Part shown: one piece after another, positions 24,823 to 34,780 of the stretch
Layout of the letters: each line of letters opens with the position of its first letter
How positions within the stretch are numbered: the stretch's first letter is position 1
DNA from: Bacteroidales bacterium
GTDB taxonomy: Bacteria > Bacteroidota > Bacteroidia > Bacteroidales > WCHB1-69
Assembly: GCA_031272025.1 (NCBI GenBank)
Contig: JAISUP010000009.1
Span: 1-34,983 of the forward strand
Length of the DNA stretch: 34,983 nucleotides
Reading direction: 5' to 3'
Translations under genes and position numbers: made by a program
The notes under the pieces: model-generated
What the model saw: the letters and a program-made list of their open reading frames with translations, nothing else
Databases searched by the model: none
What the model was told of the DNA's origin: nothing

Positions 24823-27657
24823 ATGGCAACAAAAGGTTTAAAGATAGCCGGGGGGTGCGTGCTCGGTCTGTTAGTTTTGCTTATTATCGTACCCATGTTT
24901 TTTCAAAAACCATTGATAACCATGGCTTTAAAACAGGCTAATCGGGTACTCAACGCGGAAATAAGCGTGGGCGATTTTCGTCTTACCCTGTTTTCGCGTT
25001 TCCCGCACCCTACCCTAAAAATAAAGCAAGTTTTGGTGTTAAACAAAGAACCGTTCGTAGGCGACACCTTGGCGGCTATTGGAGAATTTGATGCCTGTAT
25101 TGACCTTTTCAGTGTCTTTTCGGGAAAATACCATGTTAAGAAAATAAACTTGGAAAATACCTTTATCTACTTGTATACCAACGAAGACAGTTTGTCTAAT
25201 TGGGACATCGCGCGTCCCGACACGTTACAGGAAGAACAAGATACCGAAGCCTCATCCTTAGATAATCTCAATCTTAAAATAGACCGGCTAACTCTTTCAA
25301 ATATAAATATTTGCTACACGGATATCCCCGGCGACATCTGCGCGACAGTAACAGGGTTAGATTTCGATTTTTCGGGAGACTTGTCGCGCGAACTTACTGC
25401 AATCAAAATGGATTTAACCGCGAAAGCCGTTGACTTTAAGATGAATAAAATTCCTTACTTGAAAAAAACAGCCATAGGAATGAAAACCAAAGCCAAAGCC
25501 GACTTAAAAAATATGAAATTTACCATTTCTGATAACGAGATAAAAATCAATGCTTTGTTATTGCAATTGGAGGGTTGGGTTGCTTTGCCCGACAGCCTCT
25601 CAACCGAAATGGACATGCAGTTGAAACTCAAACAGAGCAGTTTTAAAGAATTACTGTCTCTTGTTCCGGCAATTTATGCCAAGAATTTCAGTGATATACA
25701 GACGAGCGGGGCGGTTGCTTTGTCGGCTTTTGCCAAAGGCACCCTCGCGGGCGAGCATTATCCGGCATTTGGGTTAGACCTGAAAGTGAGCGATGCCATG
25801 TTTAAATACCCGGCTTTGCCCGCTGCCGTGAACCATATTCAAATTCACGCGACCGTGAATAACCCCGGCGGTAGTTTAGACTATACTATTCTCGATTTGA
25901 AAGAGTTTCATCTCGAAATGATAGACAACCCGATAGACCTTGCCGCGCGGGTAAGCACCCCTATTAGCGACCCCGACATTCGCGCGAGAGTTAATGGTAC
26001 AATCCATCTTGACGATATACAAAAAGTATACCCGTTAGAAAACAAAACCCAACTAAACGGAACTTTTAAAATGAACCTCGCGGCAGAAGGGCGCCTTTCT
26101 TACTTGGAAAAACAACAGTATGATCGCTTTAAAGCCAATGGCGATCTTTTGATAGCCAATCTCGTGTTCAAAAACACGACCTTATTGAATCGCGACATGA
26201 GCATCCCCGAAGCACGTTTGGTATTCTCGCCTGCCTTTGCCGACTTGCAAAAATTCGTGCTGCAATTTGGTCGCGACGATTTGAGCATAAACGGGAAAAT
26301 AGAGAATTATTTACCCTTTATTTTTAAAGACCATGCTGTTTTGTCCGGCAACGTGAATATTACATCTAATTATTTAAATGTTAATGATTTTATGTCGCAA
26401 CCGGGGATAGTGTCTTCCTCAGACAATCAGGAACAAACCTCCCCCGAACCTACCGAGCCCTTGACCTTAATACAAGTCCCTGACAACCTGAACGTGAAGG
26501 CAACGGTAGCCGTGAAAAAACTGATTTACGACAATATAGACATGGATAATGCTTCGCTTTCGTGCTCTGTTGCCAACAAACGGTTGACTATTAGCAATTT
26601 GTCTGCGGCACTTTTCAAGGGAAATATCCGGATGAGCGGCTCTTACGAAACCCCGCGTACCGACTTGGGCACCGCGCAACTTAACGTATCCGTTAATTCG
26701 CTATCGCCAAAAGAGTTATGTAAGACTTTTGAGATGTTCAATCAATTTATGCCCATATTAAATGCCGCCGAGGGCAGGGTGTCGCTTACCCTCGCGGGCA
26801 ACACGTCCCTTAATAAGCAAATGCAGCCCGACTATAGCACCATGAACGCGAATGGCATGTTGGCATTCAGCGATTTGCATGTTAAAAATACGACAGCATT
26901 GACCCTCCTTGCCGATGCCTTCAAAATGGAGGCTTTTAAAAACCTCTCGCTTAAAGATGTGAAATTATCATATACCATTAAAGACGGCAAAATGCACACT
27001 AAGCCCTTCAATTTTAAGGTCGACCAATCAAACGTGAGCGTAGAAGAGGGAAGTATTGGATTGGATAAAACGTTGGACTATGTAGCCACGACCGAAATTC
27101 CAAGGGCTGTCATGGGTGCCGAAGCGCTAAAAGTAGTAGACGGGTTAGTGTCGAAAGCGCAGTCGTTAGGATTACCCGCGAAAACGAATGAAACCGCGAA
27201 AATAGCCGTTAAAATAAGCGGGACTTTGGATAACCCGAAATTTGATTTGGGATTAGACCAAATGAAAGACCAAATGAAAGAAACCGTGCAGGCGGTTGTG
27301 GAACAAGCCAAAGAACAAATCAAGGAAACCGTGAACACGGCATTGGACGAGGCAAAACAGAAAGCCGATGCCTTAGTCGCCGAAGCGCGAAAACAAGCCG
27401 ATGCCTTATTAGCGGCGGGACAAACGGCTGCGGATAAAATCATGGAGACAGCCCGTGCCGAAGCCAATAAGATGGTAGAGAGCGCGAAAAATCCGGTAGA
27501 AAAAGCCGCGAAAAAAGTTGCCGCCGACAAAGTATTGCAAGAAGCCCAAAAGAAAGCCGACAAAGCACAAGCCGATGCCAAGCAACAAGCCAATAAACTC
27601 GTGAGCGATGCTCAAATCAAAGGCGACAAACTGATTGAAGACGCGAAAAAGAAATAA
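24823..27657 (+). CDS. AsmA-family envelope protein with amphipathic helical C-terminus
   Basis: 944 residues. One N-terminal transmembrane helix (about 9-27) is followed by the AsmA opening (PLITMALKQANRVLNAEISVGDF, RLTLFSRFPHPTLKIK). A long series of short beta strands comes next, as in AsmA/TamB-like lipid-transfer bridges. The AsmA C-terminal region ends near residue 800. The last ~140 residues are an Ala/Lys/Glu-rich heptad-like helix with many ADAL, KADK and EQAKEQIKE units, resembling apolipoprotein or LEA-type sequence. The family helps outer-membrane assembly, probably by moving phospholipid between membranes. It ends 5 bases before the DUF3109 gene. Confidence 0.85.
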   Translation: MATKGLKIAGGCVLGLLVLLIIVPMFFQKPLITMALKQANRVLNAEISVGDFRLTLFSRFPHPTLKIKQVLVLNKEPFVGDTLAAIGEFDACIDLFSVFSGKYHVKKINLENTFIYLYTNEDSLSNWDIARPDTLQEEQDTEASSLDNLNLKIDRLTLSNINICYTDIPGDICATVTGLDFDFSGDLSRELTAIKMDLTAKAVDFKMNKIPYLKKTAIGMKTKAKADLKNMKFTISDNEIKINALLLQLEGWVALPDSLSTEMDMQLKLKQSSFKELLSLVPAIYAKNFSDIQTSGAVALSAFAKGTLAGEHYPAFGLDLKVSDAMFKYPALPAAVNHIQIHATVNNPGGSLDYTILDLKEFHLEMIDNPIDLAARVSTPISDPDIRARVNGTIHLDDIQKVYPLENKTQLNGTFKMNLAAEGRLSYLEKQQYDRFKANGDLLIANLVFKNTTLLNRDMSIPEARLVFSPAFADLQKFVLQFGRDDLSINGKIENYLPFIFKDHAVLSGNVNITSNYLNVNDFMSQPGIVSSSDNQEQTSPEPTEPLTLIQVPDNLNVKATVAVKKLIYDNIDMDNASLSCSVANKRLTISNLSAALFKGNIRMSGSYETPRTDLGTAQLNVSVNSLSPKELCKTFEMFNQFMPILNAAEGRVSLTLAGNTSLNKQMQPDYSTMNANGMLAFSDLHVKNTTALTLLADAFKMEAFKNLSLKDVKLSYTIKDGKMHTKPFNFKVDQSNVSVEEGSIGLDKTLDYVATTEIPRAVMGAEALKVVDGLVSKAQSLGLPAKTNETAKIAVKISGTLDNPKFDLGLDQMKDQMKETVQAVVEQAKEQIKETVNTALDEAKQKADALVAEARKQADALLAAGQTAADKIMETARAEANKMVESAKNPVEKAAKKVAADKVLQEAQKKADKAQADAKQQANKLVSDAQIKGDKLIEDAKKK

Positions 27658-27662
27658 CCGAC

Positions 27663-28256
27663 ATGCTCATTGTTGATAAAGTATTGGTTTCCGACGAGGT
27701 TGTTTCTACTTGCTTTTGTTGCGACCCTGCCCTTTGCCGAGGTGCGTGTTGTATAGAAGGCGATGCCGGAGCACCGCTCGACCCGTTAGAACTTGGCGAC
27801 TTGGAAGACATATACCCCCACGTGAAACCATTTCTTACTCCAGAAGGAATTAAAGAGTTGGAAACCAACGGACTTTTTACCCAAGACAGGGACGGTCGCT
27901 GGGTTACCCCTTTGCTCGAAGACGAGGCTTGTGCTTATATATGCTACAGCAAAGACGGCATTGCCCAATGTGCCATAGAAAAAGCATACCGCTTAGGAAA
28001 AATCCATTTCCCCAAACCCCTATCGTGTCACCTGTACCCTATCCGCGTAAAATCATTGCCCGACTACGATGCCCTAAACATGCACCATTGGTTTGTTTGC
28101 CAAAGTGCCTGCCAAAAAGGCGAACAATTGCATTTGCCACTCTATAAATTCTTAAAAGAACCCCTGTCGAGAGCATACGGACAAGCATGGTACGAATCTT
28201 TGGAAAAAACAATAAAACAAGAAAAAGAAAAGAAAAAACAAAATTACGAGAAATAA
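27663..28256 (+). CDS. DUF3109 family cysteine-rich protein
   Basis: 197 residues with a striking cysteine set: Cys17, 19, 20, 25, 29 and 30 in STCFCCDPALCRGACC. Later cysteines lie in ACAYICY, AQCAIE, LSCHLYP and WFVCQSACQ. The family is conserved in Bacteroidetes and resembles the YkgJ-type zinc or iron-sulphur cysteine cluster proteins. Metal binding is likely, but neither metal nor reaction is known. The gene begins 5 bases after the AsmA-family gene and is presumably co-transcribed. The C-terminal ~20 residues are Lys/Glu-rich. Confidence 0.88.
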   Translation: MLIVDKVLVSDEVVSTCFCCDPALCRGACCIEGDAGAPLDPLELGDLEDIYPHVKPFLTPEGIKELETNGLFTQDRDGRWVTPLLEDEACAYICYSKDGIAQCAIEKAYRLGKIHFPKPLSCHLYPIRVKSLPDYDALNMHHWFVCQSACQKGEQLHLPLYKFLKEPLSRAYGQAWYESLEKTIKQEKEKKKQNYEK

Positions 28257-28304
28257 ATTTGTCTCTTTTCTAAAAAAAAACATAAACTACAAGGAAAAAA
28301 GTTG

Positions 28305-28312
28305 TATTTTTG
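28305..28312 (+). promoter_or_regulatory. Bacteroidetes -7 box for yfhO-like gene
   Basis: TATTTTTG is a full match to TAnnTTTG and lies 46 bases before the ATG at 28359. It sits in a 102-base non-coding gap; nothing else was seen there. Confidence 0.55.
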
Positions 28313-28358
28313 CCATTCTTGATCATTTAGGTTAAATTATTAATATATAATCCAAAAA

Positions 28359-30812
28359 ATGAAAAATAAGGAACTTTGGAAGAAATTACTCCCTTATGGG
28401 GTCGCGTTGGTTTGTTTTACTCTTTTCGCGCTCATCTATTGTGCCCCTGTTTTTGAGGGGAAAGTCTTAAACGCGGGCGATGTTAAGACCGCCGCGGGGG
28501 AACAGCACGAAACCGCTGAATTTTACAAAGAAACCGGCATTCGCTCGTTTTGGACAAACAGCATGTTTTCAGGAATGCCTCACTTAGGCAGTCCCCCCAG
28601 TACGGATTCTCTCAAAGTCCTTGGTAGAACAATATCCTTGGGTTTTCCCTATCCTTTGTGCTATTTTATTGCCTATCTCCTTGGTTTTTTTATTTTTTTA
28701 CGGGCATTTAAGATCAACGCGTGGCTTAGTATCGCGGGCAGTATGGCGCTAACCTTGTCGTCCTATTTTTTAATCATCGTGGCGGCAGGTCATGTCAGTA
28801 AAGCCATATCTATTGCTACTACCGCACCTATCATTGCCGGATTTATTCTTATTTATCGAAAAAAATACCTCTTAGGGGTAGTCTTAACGGTGTTTTATAG
28901 CATTCACGCCTTCATGAGCCACCCACAAATGTTTTATTACTTTTCCCTATTTATAGGCTGTCTTTTCTTAGCAGAATTGTTTATTCATATCAAGGAAAGA
29001 AGATGGAGAGATCTGCTCGTTGCCACTTTGCTATTCGGATGCTCTTTGGGGGTAGGATTAGGAACCCGCTACTCGTCTATCATGCTAAACCAGGAATATG
29101 TAGTCGAGACCATGCGCGGGGGACATTCCGAATTAAGCAAAGACAAAGACTCTGACAATAAAACCGGCGGGCTTGATTTAGACTACGCTACCGCGTGGAG
29201 TTATGGCATTGACGAAACTTTTACCCTGCTTATTCCCCATTTTAAAGGGAGCAGTTCTAACTATAATGTAGGAACCGACTCGAAAGTGTATCAAACTTTG
29301 GTACAAAATAACGTGCCCCGAAAAAATGCTGCTGATTTTTGCACGAATGTTCCAACTTATTGGGGCACACAGCCCTTTACTGCCGGTCCCGTGTACGTGG
29401 GGGCGATTATCTTTTTCCTCTTCATGTTGGGGCTTTTTATCGTGAAAGGTCCTTATAAATGGGCACTGCTCGCGGCAACACTTTTTTCTATCCTGCTCTC
29501 GTGGGGGCACCATTTTATGCCGCTCACCCGTTTGTTTTTCGACTATTTTCCCTTGTATAATAAATTCCGCGCGGTATCCTCTATCTTGGTCGTTGCCGAA
29601 GTAACAATTCCCCTACTCGGGCTACTTGCCATTAAGGAAATCATGGATAAGAAAATAGCAAAAGAAGTCATTATCAAACGAATATACCTGTCCGCGGGTA
29701 TCACGGCGGGAATATGCCTCTTCTTTGCCTTATTTGGCAACTTTATTTACACTTTCACGTCCCCGAATGATGAAAGCATTTTTGCACAATTTCCCGAATG
29801 GCTTCGCGATGCCGTCATCGCGCAAAGGGCTTCCCTATTTACCGCGGACTGCTGGCGGTCGTTTTTCTTTATCATTGCCGGTGCCGCACTCCTTTGGCTC
29901 TTCGTGAAAGAAAAACTAAAACTTATCCCCTTCGTTGTTTCCTTGGGAGTTTTATTTTTAGCAGACCTTTGGACCGTAAACAGACGTTATTTCAATGACG
30001 ACAATTTCGTAACCGAGAAACAAGACAAGAACTTTTTTAAAAAACAACCTTACGAAGAGGAGATTTTACAAGATAAAGATCCTAATTTCAGGGTATTTAA
30101 TTTAGCGAGCAACACGTTTAACGAATCGCGCACCTCTTATTATTTTAAATCGCTGGGAGGCTATAGCGGCATAAAATTGCGGCGCTATCAAGATTTAATA
30201 GACAAGCATTTGTCGAAAATGAATTGGGAGGTAATCAATATGCTCAATGCTAAGTATATTATCTTTAGCACGCAAGACGGGCGCACCGTGTATCAGCAAA
30301 ACCCCGCGGCGATGGGCAACGCGTGGTTTGTTGATTCCCTGTATCTTGTAGGTACCCCCGATGCAGAAAGCGAAGCCCTTGACTCTCTTGACCTGCATTC
30401 GATAGCGGTAGTAGACACGAGCAAATTCGGCGCGTTTGTAAAAGGCATCCCCTTGTATCGCGATACCACTTCTACGGTAGAACTCTTATCTTGCAAGCCC
30501 AACGAATTAGAATACCAAACCCATAATTCGCGGGCAGGGACCATTGTTTTTTCCGAAATCTATTACCCACATGGGTGGCAGGCATTCATTGACGAGCAAC
30601 CGGTAGAGCATTTTCGGGCGAACTATGTCTTGCGGGCACTCCATGTCCCCGAAGGCGACCACCGCGTGCGCTTTTACTTCTACCCCGATTCGCTGCGTGA
30701 AACAGAACCTGTTAGTATTGCCTGTATCGCGATAACCTATATCTTGCTTGCCAGTGCTGTGGTTTACGCGATTATTCGTTGGAAACGAAAAAAAACATCG
30801 CTTAAAGCATAA
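28359..30812 (+). CDS. YfhO family polytopic membrane protein
   Basis: 817 residues. About a dozen hydrophobic segments fill the first ~560 residues. The early loop (APVFEGKVLNAGDVKT, then FWTNSMFSGMPH) is typical of YfhO/GT-C fold proteins. A soluble C-terminal domain (about 570-785) ends in a strand-rich region with YYPHGWQAFIDEQPVEHFRANY, followed by a last helix. In Gram-positives YfhO attaches sugars to wall polymers from a lipid-linked donor; in Bacteroidetes this large homologue is common but uncharacterised. It is followed 21 bases later by the DUF6029 gene. Confidence 0.85.
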   Translation: MKNKELWKKLLPYGVALVCFTLFALIYCAPVFEGKVLNAGDVKTAAGEQHETAEFYKETGIRSFWTNSMFSGMPHLGSPPSTDSLKVLGRTISLGFPYPLCYFIAYLLGFFIFLRAFKINAWLSIAGSMALTLSSYFLIIVAAGHVSKAISIATTAPIIAGFILIYRKKYLLGVVLTVFYSIHAFMSHPQMFYYFSLFIGCLFLAELFIHIKERRWRDLLVATLLFGCSLGVGLGTRYSSIMLNQEYVVETMRGGHSELSKDKDSDNKTGGLDLDYATAWSYGIDETFTLLIPHFKGSSSNYNVGTDSKVYQTLVQNNVPRKNAADFCTNVPTYWGTQPFTAGPVYVGAIIFFLFMLGLFIVKGPYKWALLAATLFSILLSWGHHFMPLTRLFFDYFPLYNKFRAVSSILVVAEVTIPLLGLLAIKEIMDKKIAKEVIIKRIYLSAGITAGICLFFALFGNFIYTFTSPNDESIFAQFPEWLRDAVIAQRASLFTADCWRSFFFIIAGAALLWLFVKEKLKLIPFVVSLGVLFLADLWTVNRRYFNDDNFVTEKQDKNFFKKQPYEEEILQDKDPNFRVFNLASNTFNESRTSYYFKSLGGYSGIKLRRYQDLIDKHLSKMNWEVINMLNAKYIIFSTQDGRTVYQQNPAAMGNAWFVDSLYLVGTPDAESEALDSLDLHSIAVVDTSKFGAFVKGIPLYRDTTSTVELLSCKPNELEYQTHNSRAGTIVFSEIYYPHGWQAFIDEQPVEHFRANYVLRALHVPEGDHRVRFYFYPDSLRETEPVSIACIAITYILLASAVVYAIIRWKRKKTSLKA

Positions 30813-30833
30813 TTCTTTTCTTTTAAGTAAAAA

Positions 30834-32576
30834 ATGATGATGATAAAATACAAATTTTCACGGGCATTATTTGGGTTTATAGTACTATGGTGCGGCATGT
30901 TGCCCGCGGTATCACAGCCGGTTATCGAAAAGGGTAAGTTTTCCGGAGATTTCGGGTTTTCCGGCATGTATTATCTCCCCGATTCTCTTATCGGGGCAGA
31001 AGAGGTAAAAAGTAAGGTGCGCGGCAACGCGTTCCTCAATCTTAATTATTCCATCGGGGGACTGTCGGTGGGCACGAGATACGAATTTTATCTTTTCCCC
31101 TTAATCGACATGGAAAAAATAGATTATAAAGGGCAGGGGTTCACGTATTATTATGCTGACTATAAGAACAGTTTTATACAAGTAACCGCCGGGACTTTTT
31201 ACGAGCAATTTGGTAGCGGGCTTGCTTTGCGTGCTTACGAAGAACGCGAATTGGGCGTGGATAACAGCCTGCTGGGCGGCAGGGTGCGAATTACCCCGTA
31301 CAAGGGCATCTACCTGAAAGGAGTATGGGGAATTGAACGTGAGAATTTTGATTTCGACTATGCCAACCGGCACGACTATATCAGGGGCTTAGATGGCGAG
31401 ATTGTCTTCGGGGAACTGTGCCCCAAAATTGCCGAAAAAGGGTTCGCGCTCAATATAGGGGCAAGCCTCGTGAGCAAATACGAAAAATCGGAAACCGACT
31501 ACTATTTCTCGCTTTACCCCGGAAGCGACAGCGCCACACAAGCCTACATCCCTAACAATAATATCCCCGCGAATGTAAGTATCTGGGCTACTCGTCTGCA
31601 ATTCGGATACAAAGGTTTTCGCGTAGAAACAGAATATGCCCGCAAAAACAACGACCCCAACCTCGGCAATAACTATATTTACAAGTCAGGAGAAGCCCTA
31701 TTCCTGTCGGCAACTTACGCCATGAAAGGATTAGGGGTGTCGGCTTCGTTCGTGCGTGCCGACAACATGGAATTTCGCTCCACTCGACAGGCAAACCGGC
31801 AAACCTCCCTGCTCATGATTAACTATATTCCCGCCATTAACCGACAATATTCTTACCCGTTGATAGGAAACTATTCTTATTCGGTACAGCCCAACGGGCA
31901 AATAGGAACGCAATTGCAAATCAATTACCAAATCCCGAAAAAGAGTAAACTGGGGGGAAAATACGGCACGGACATCGCGTTTAACTATGCCCGCATGCAC
32001 GACATTAGGCAGGATATCCTACCCCTTGCCCTCGAAAATGGAACACAAACCGGAACTAACGGCTACCAATCGTCATTTTTTGCTTTTGGCAAAAATTTGC
32101 TCTATCAAGATGTGGGCATAGAAATCAGTCGCCGTTTTACCAAATGCTGGAAATTGATATTGGCATACAACTACCTGACTTATGATTTATTTCGCTTACA
32201 AGGGCATGGGGAAATGGTGTACGCGCATCATGTCGCGGCTGACCTGACCTGCAAAATCAACGCCCGGCACGCGCTACGGTTAGAGTTACAGCATTTGACT
32301 ACCCAACAAGATTTGGGAAATTGGGTAGCCGCCACGCTCGAATACGCCATCAACCCTCATTGGATTCTTTCCGTGGGAGACCAATGGAACTACGGCAACC
32401 CCGAACCCGAGAAAAGAATACATTATTACAATGTTGCCGCCGCCTTTGTTACCGGGAGCACCCGCGTAGGACTTAATTTCGGCAAAACCCGCGAAGGACT
32501 ACTCTGTATAGGAGGGGTATGCCGCACGGTGCCCGCCTCATACGGCTGCGGACTAACCGTAACTACTTCTTTTTAA
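30834..32576 (+). CDS. DUF6029 family outer-membrane beta-barrel protein
   Basis: 580 residues. Three consecutive Met codons open the frame, so the exact start is unsure. A signal peptide ends near AVSQ (about residue 28). The rest alternates aromatic and polar residues in strands typical of an outer-membrane barrel. It includes GKFSGDFGFSGMYY near the start and FYEQFGSGLALRAYEERELG, a signature I associate with DUF6029. The gene is directly followed by an Omp28-type lipoprotein gene, a pairing seen repeatedly in Bacteroidetes. Function is unknown; T9SS or surface-protein support is a guess. Confidence 0.8.
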   Translation: MMMIKYKFSRALFGFIVLWCGMLPAVSQPVIEKGKFSGDFGFSGMYYLPDSLIGAEEVKSKVRGNAFLNLNYSIGGLSVGTRYEFYLFPLIDMEKIDYKGQGFTYYYADYKNSFIQVTAGTFYEQFGSGLALRAYEERELGVDNSLLGGRVRITPYKGIYLKGVWGIERENFDFDYANRHDYIRGLDGEIVFGELCPKIAEKGFALNIGASLVSKYEKSETDYYFSLYPGSDSATQAYIPNNNIPANVSIWATRLQFGYKGFRVETEYARKNNDPNLGNNYIYKSGEALFLSATYAMKGLGVSASFVRADNMEFRSTRQANRQTSLLMINYIPAINRQYSYPLIGNYSYSVQPNGQIGTQLQINYQIPKKSKLGGKYGTDIAFNYARMHDIRQDILPLALENGTQTGTNGYQSSFFAFGKNLLYQDVGIEISRRFTKCWKLILAYNYLTYDLFRLQGHGEMVYAHHVAADLTCKINARHALRLELQHLTTQQDLGNWVAATLEYAINPHWILSVGDQWNYGNPEPEKRIHYYNVAAAFVTGSTRVGLNFGKTREGLLCIGGVCRTVPASYGCGLTVTTSF

Positions 32577-32603
32577 AACATATAATATTTTAATCATAAA
32601 TTC

Positions 32604-33464
32604 ATGAAAAATTCTATTTTTAATTTGAAAAATTTAATCCTCTGTATCGGGATGCTATTATTCGCGGGCTGCGACAAAATTGAAGATCCTATTTATAAGA
32701 TTATCGAAGATGTCGAAGTACAAATTCCTTTTCCTGATTTGGATACCCTTAGCGTGTTTCGCAAAATTCTGATAGAAGAGTACACGGGGCACTATTGTTC
32801 CAACTGTCCCAAAGGGCATGAAAAGTTAGCAGAATTGGCAAATCGTTATGGCGACACGTTAGTCATGATAGGCATACATGCCGGTTCGTCCGCGCAAGTG
32901 CTCCCGCTCCCCGAGTTAGGCTACCCCGAAGATTTTCGCACGACCATGGGGACACAACTTGCCGAAGATTTTGGAGTTTATGGCATTCCCTCCGCGGTAA
33001 TCAATCGCGCGACTACCCCTAACATAGATGTCTCTTCTTGGGAACAGGATATTCAAAACGCGAACCGGGCAAAACCCGTTGCCGCCCTGCAACTCAACCG
33101 GCAGTGGGTAGGAGAACAAGTGGTGGTGGGCGTGAAAACAACTCTGCTGTCCCCCTACGAAAATCCCGTGCTACTTTCCCTGTTTCTTATTGAAGATTCT
33201 ATTGTTGCCCCACAACTAAACGGCTCCGTTAGAGATTCGGCATACGTGCACAAACACGTTTTGCGGGCATCCTTCTCCGAAGGCACCTACGGGAACCGCC
33301 TCTCCCAAACCGGTGTGCTCGCGAAAGACAGCAGTTATACCCGCGGGTTTACCATAACCTTTGCCGGTGAAACATGGAGACGCGAACATTGTACCGCCAT
33401 CGCTATCTTGCAAAACGAAATATCGCGAGAAGTACTGCAAACCGAAGAACTACACCTGAAATAG
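32604..33464 (+). CDS. Omp28-related lipoprotein with thioredoxin-like fold
   Basis: 286 residues. The lipobox LFAGC puts the lipidated cysteine at residue 23. Residues about 53-165 look thioredoxin-like: ILIEEYTGHYCSNCPKGHEKL has a CxxC pair at Cys65 and Cys68, and later FGVYGIPSAVINR gives the cis-proline region. The C-terminal half is a beta-rich domain. Omp28 of Porphyromonas gingivalis is an outer-membrane protein of this family, once proposed as an adhesin. The intact CxxC suggests possible thiol chemistry, not demonstrated. The gene starts 27 bases after DUF6029 and precedes namZ by 19, so the three look like one operon. Confidence 0.85.
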   Translation: MKNSIFNLKNLILCIGMLLFAGCDKIEDPIYKIIEDVEVQIPFPDLDTLSVFRKILIEEYTGHYCSNCPKGHEKLAELANRYGDTLVMIGIHAGSSAQVLPLPELGYPEDFRTTMGTQLAEDFGVYGIPSAVINRATTPNIDVSSWEQDIQNANRAKPVAALQLNRQWVGEQVVVGVKTTLLSPYENPVLLSLFLIEDSIVAPQLNGSVRDSAYVHKHVLRASFSEGTYGNRLSQTGVLAKDSSYTRGFTITFAGETWRREHCTAIAILQNEISREVLQTEELHLK

Positions 33465-33483
33465 CACTATAAAACCGGAAACA

Positions 33484-34698
33484 ATGAACGTTTTTTTTAA
33501 AATACTGTTTGCAACCATTTTTTTTTTCGCGACTACGCTCTCCGGGCAGGTTCGTTCTGAAAAGACAATTGTTACCGGAGCCGAACGCTTAGACTATTAT
33601 TTGCCTCTTCTACAGGGACAAAGGGTTGCTTTATGTGCCAATCAAACGGCAAGGGTGGGCACACGGCATCTTTTAGACACGCTCTTGCTCAGGAAAATAA
33701 ACGTGGTGAAAATATTCTCCCCCGAACATGGATTTAGAGGCAAAACAGAAGCCGGGGCTCATGTCAATTCCGGCATAGACAAGGAAACAGGAATTCCCGT
33801 TGTCTCTCTTTACGGGAGCAACAAGAAACCTACCGCCGGTCAGTTACAAAATATAGACATTATATTTTTTGACATTCAAGATGTTGGGTGTCGGTTTTAC
33901 ACCTACATTTCCACTTTGCATCACGTGATGGAGGCAGCCGCCGAGCAAGGAATTAGGGTCATTGTTGCCGACCGCCCCAATCCTAACGGGTTCTATGTAG
34001 ACGGACCGGTGCTTATTCCTTCGTGTCGTTCTTTTGTAGGGATGCACCCCGTGCCCATCGTGCATGGCATGACCATAGGAGAATATGCCCGCATGATTAA
34101 CGGGGAAAAATGGCTCTCCAACGGGAAAACATGTAACCTGCAAATTGTTGAAATGGAAAATTACACCCATTCAACCCGCTATACTTTACCGGTAGCCCCC
34201 TCGCCTAACCTGAACACGGCAGAGGCAATATTGCTTTACCCGTCGCTATGCCTGTTCGAGGGAACAGACATAAGCATAGGGCGGGGCACCCCATTGCCCT
34301 TTCAACGATACGGGCACCCCCTTTTCGAGGAGGGAGACGACATTTTTACCCCGGTTGCTACCCCGGGGGTTGCCGAGCACCCCCCGCACGAAGGCAAACG
34401 CTGCCAAGGCTACAACCTCACGAGAACAGCACAACAATGCCTGTCCCTAAAAAACGACACTGCCCAAGCCTGTAACTCCATAAACCTGAAATATCTTATC
34501 CATGCCTATCAACAATTTCCTGACAAAACCCGCTTTTTCAGCCGCCCCGACATGTTCGACAAATTGGCAGGTACCCCCGCGCTAAGACAACAAATTACCC
34601 AAAATTACACCGAAAACGACATCCGTGCCTCATGGAAAGAAGGTATCCTTAAATTTAAAAAAATAAGAGCCAAGTATTTATTGTATCCTGATTTCTGA
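33484..34698 (+). CDS. NamZ-like exo-beta-N-acetylmuramidase (DUF1343, GH171)
   Basis: 404 residues with a signal peptide (about 1-20, MNVFFKILFATIFFFATTLS). Family motifs are present: ANQTARVG, the strongly conserved FSPEHGFRG (residues 79-87), VSLYGSNKKPT, DIQDVGCRFYTYI, and VADRPNPNG. Members of this family release N-acetylmuramic acid from the non-reducing end of peptidoglycan fragments. They act in the periplasm or outside the cell in muropeptide recycling or scavenging. Length matches the family. No murQ, murK or MurNAc transporter gene is visible in the window. It is the last gene of the DUF6029-Omp28 run. Confidence 0.9.
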   Translation: MNVFFKILFATIFFFATTLSGQVRSEKTIVTGAERLDYYLPLLQGQRVALCANQTARVGTRHLLDTLLLRKINVVKIFSPEHGFRGKTEAGAHVNSGIDKETGIPVVSLYGSNKKPTAGQLQNIDIIFFDIQDVGCRFYTYISTLHHVMEAAAEQGIRVIVADRPNPNGFYVDGPVLIPSCRSFVGMHPVPIVHGMTIGEYARMINGEKWLSNGKTCNLQIVEMENYTHSTRYTLPVAPSPNLNTAEAILLYPSLCLFEGTDISIGRGTPLPFQRYGHPLFEEGDDIFTPVATPGVAEHPPHEGKRCQGYNLTRTAQQCLSLKNDTAQACNSINLKYLIHAYQQFPDKTRFFSRPDMFDKLAGTPALRQQITQNYTENDIRASWKEGILKFKKIRAKYLLYPDF

Positions 34699-34719
34699 AA
34701 AATGCTTATGCCGATTGTC

Positions 34720-34780
34720 TTTCTATTGATATGAATGCCCTACGGGCAAATAAACCGTAGGTTTTACATATCAATAGAAA
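34720..34780. repeat. Nested inverted repeat / large hairpin downstream of namZ
   Basis: The outer arms, 34720-34733 and 34767-34780, are exact 14-bp reverse complements (TTTCTATTGATATG and its complement). Inside, CCTACGG (34739-34745) pairs with CCGTAGG (34755-34761) around a 9-base loop, separated from the outer stem by 5-base internal loops. It begins 22 bases past the namZ stop. No T-run follows, so it is not a standard terminator; it could be a dispersed palindromic element or an mRNA 3' stabiliser. Confidence 0.8.

Noticed and set aside
27078-27593. 171-residue minus-strand Ala/Ser/Phe-rich frame
   Set aside because: Mirror of the Ala/Lys-rich helical end of the AsmA-family gene.
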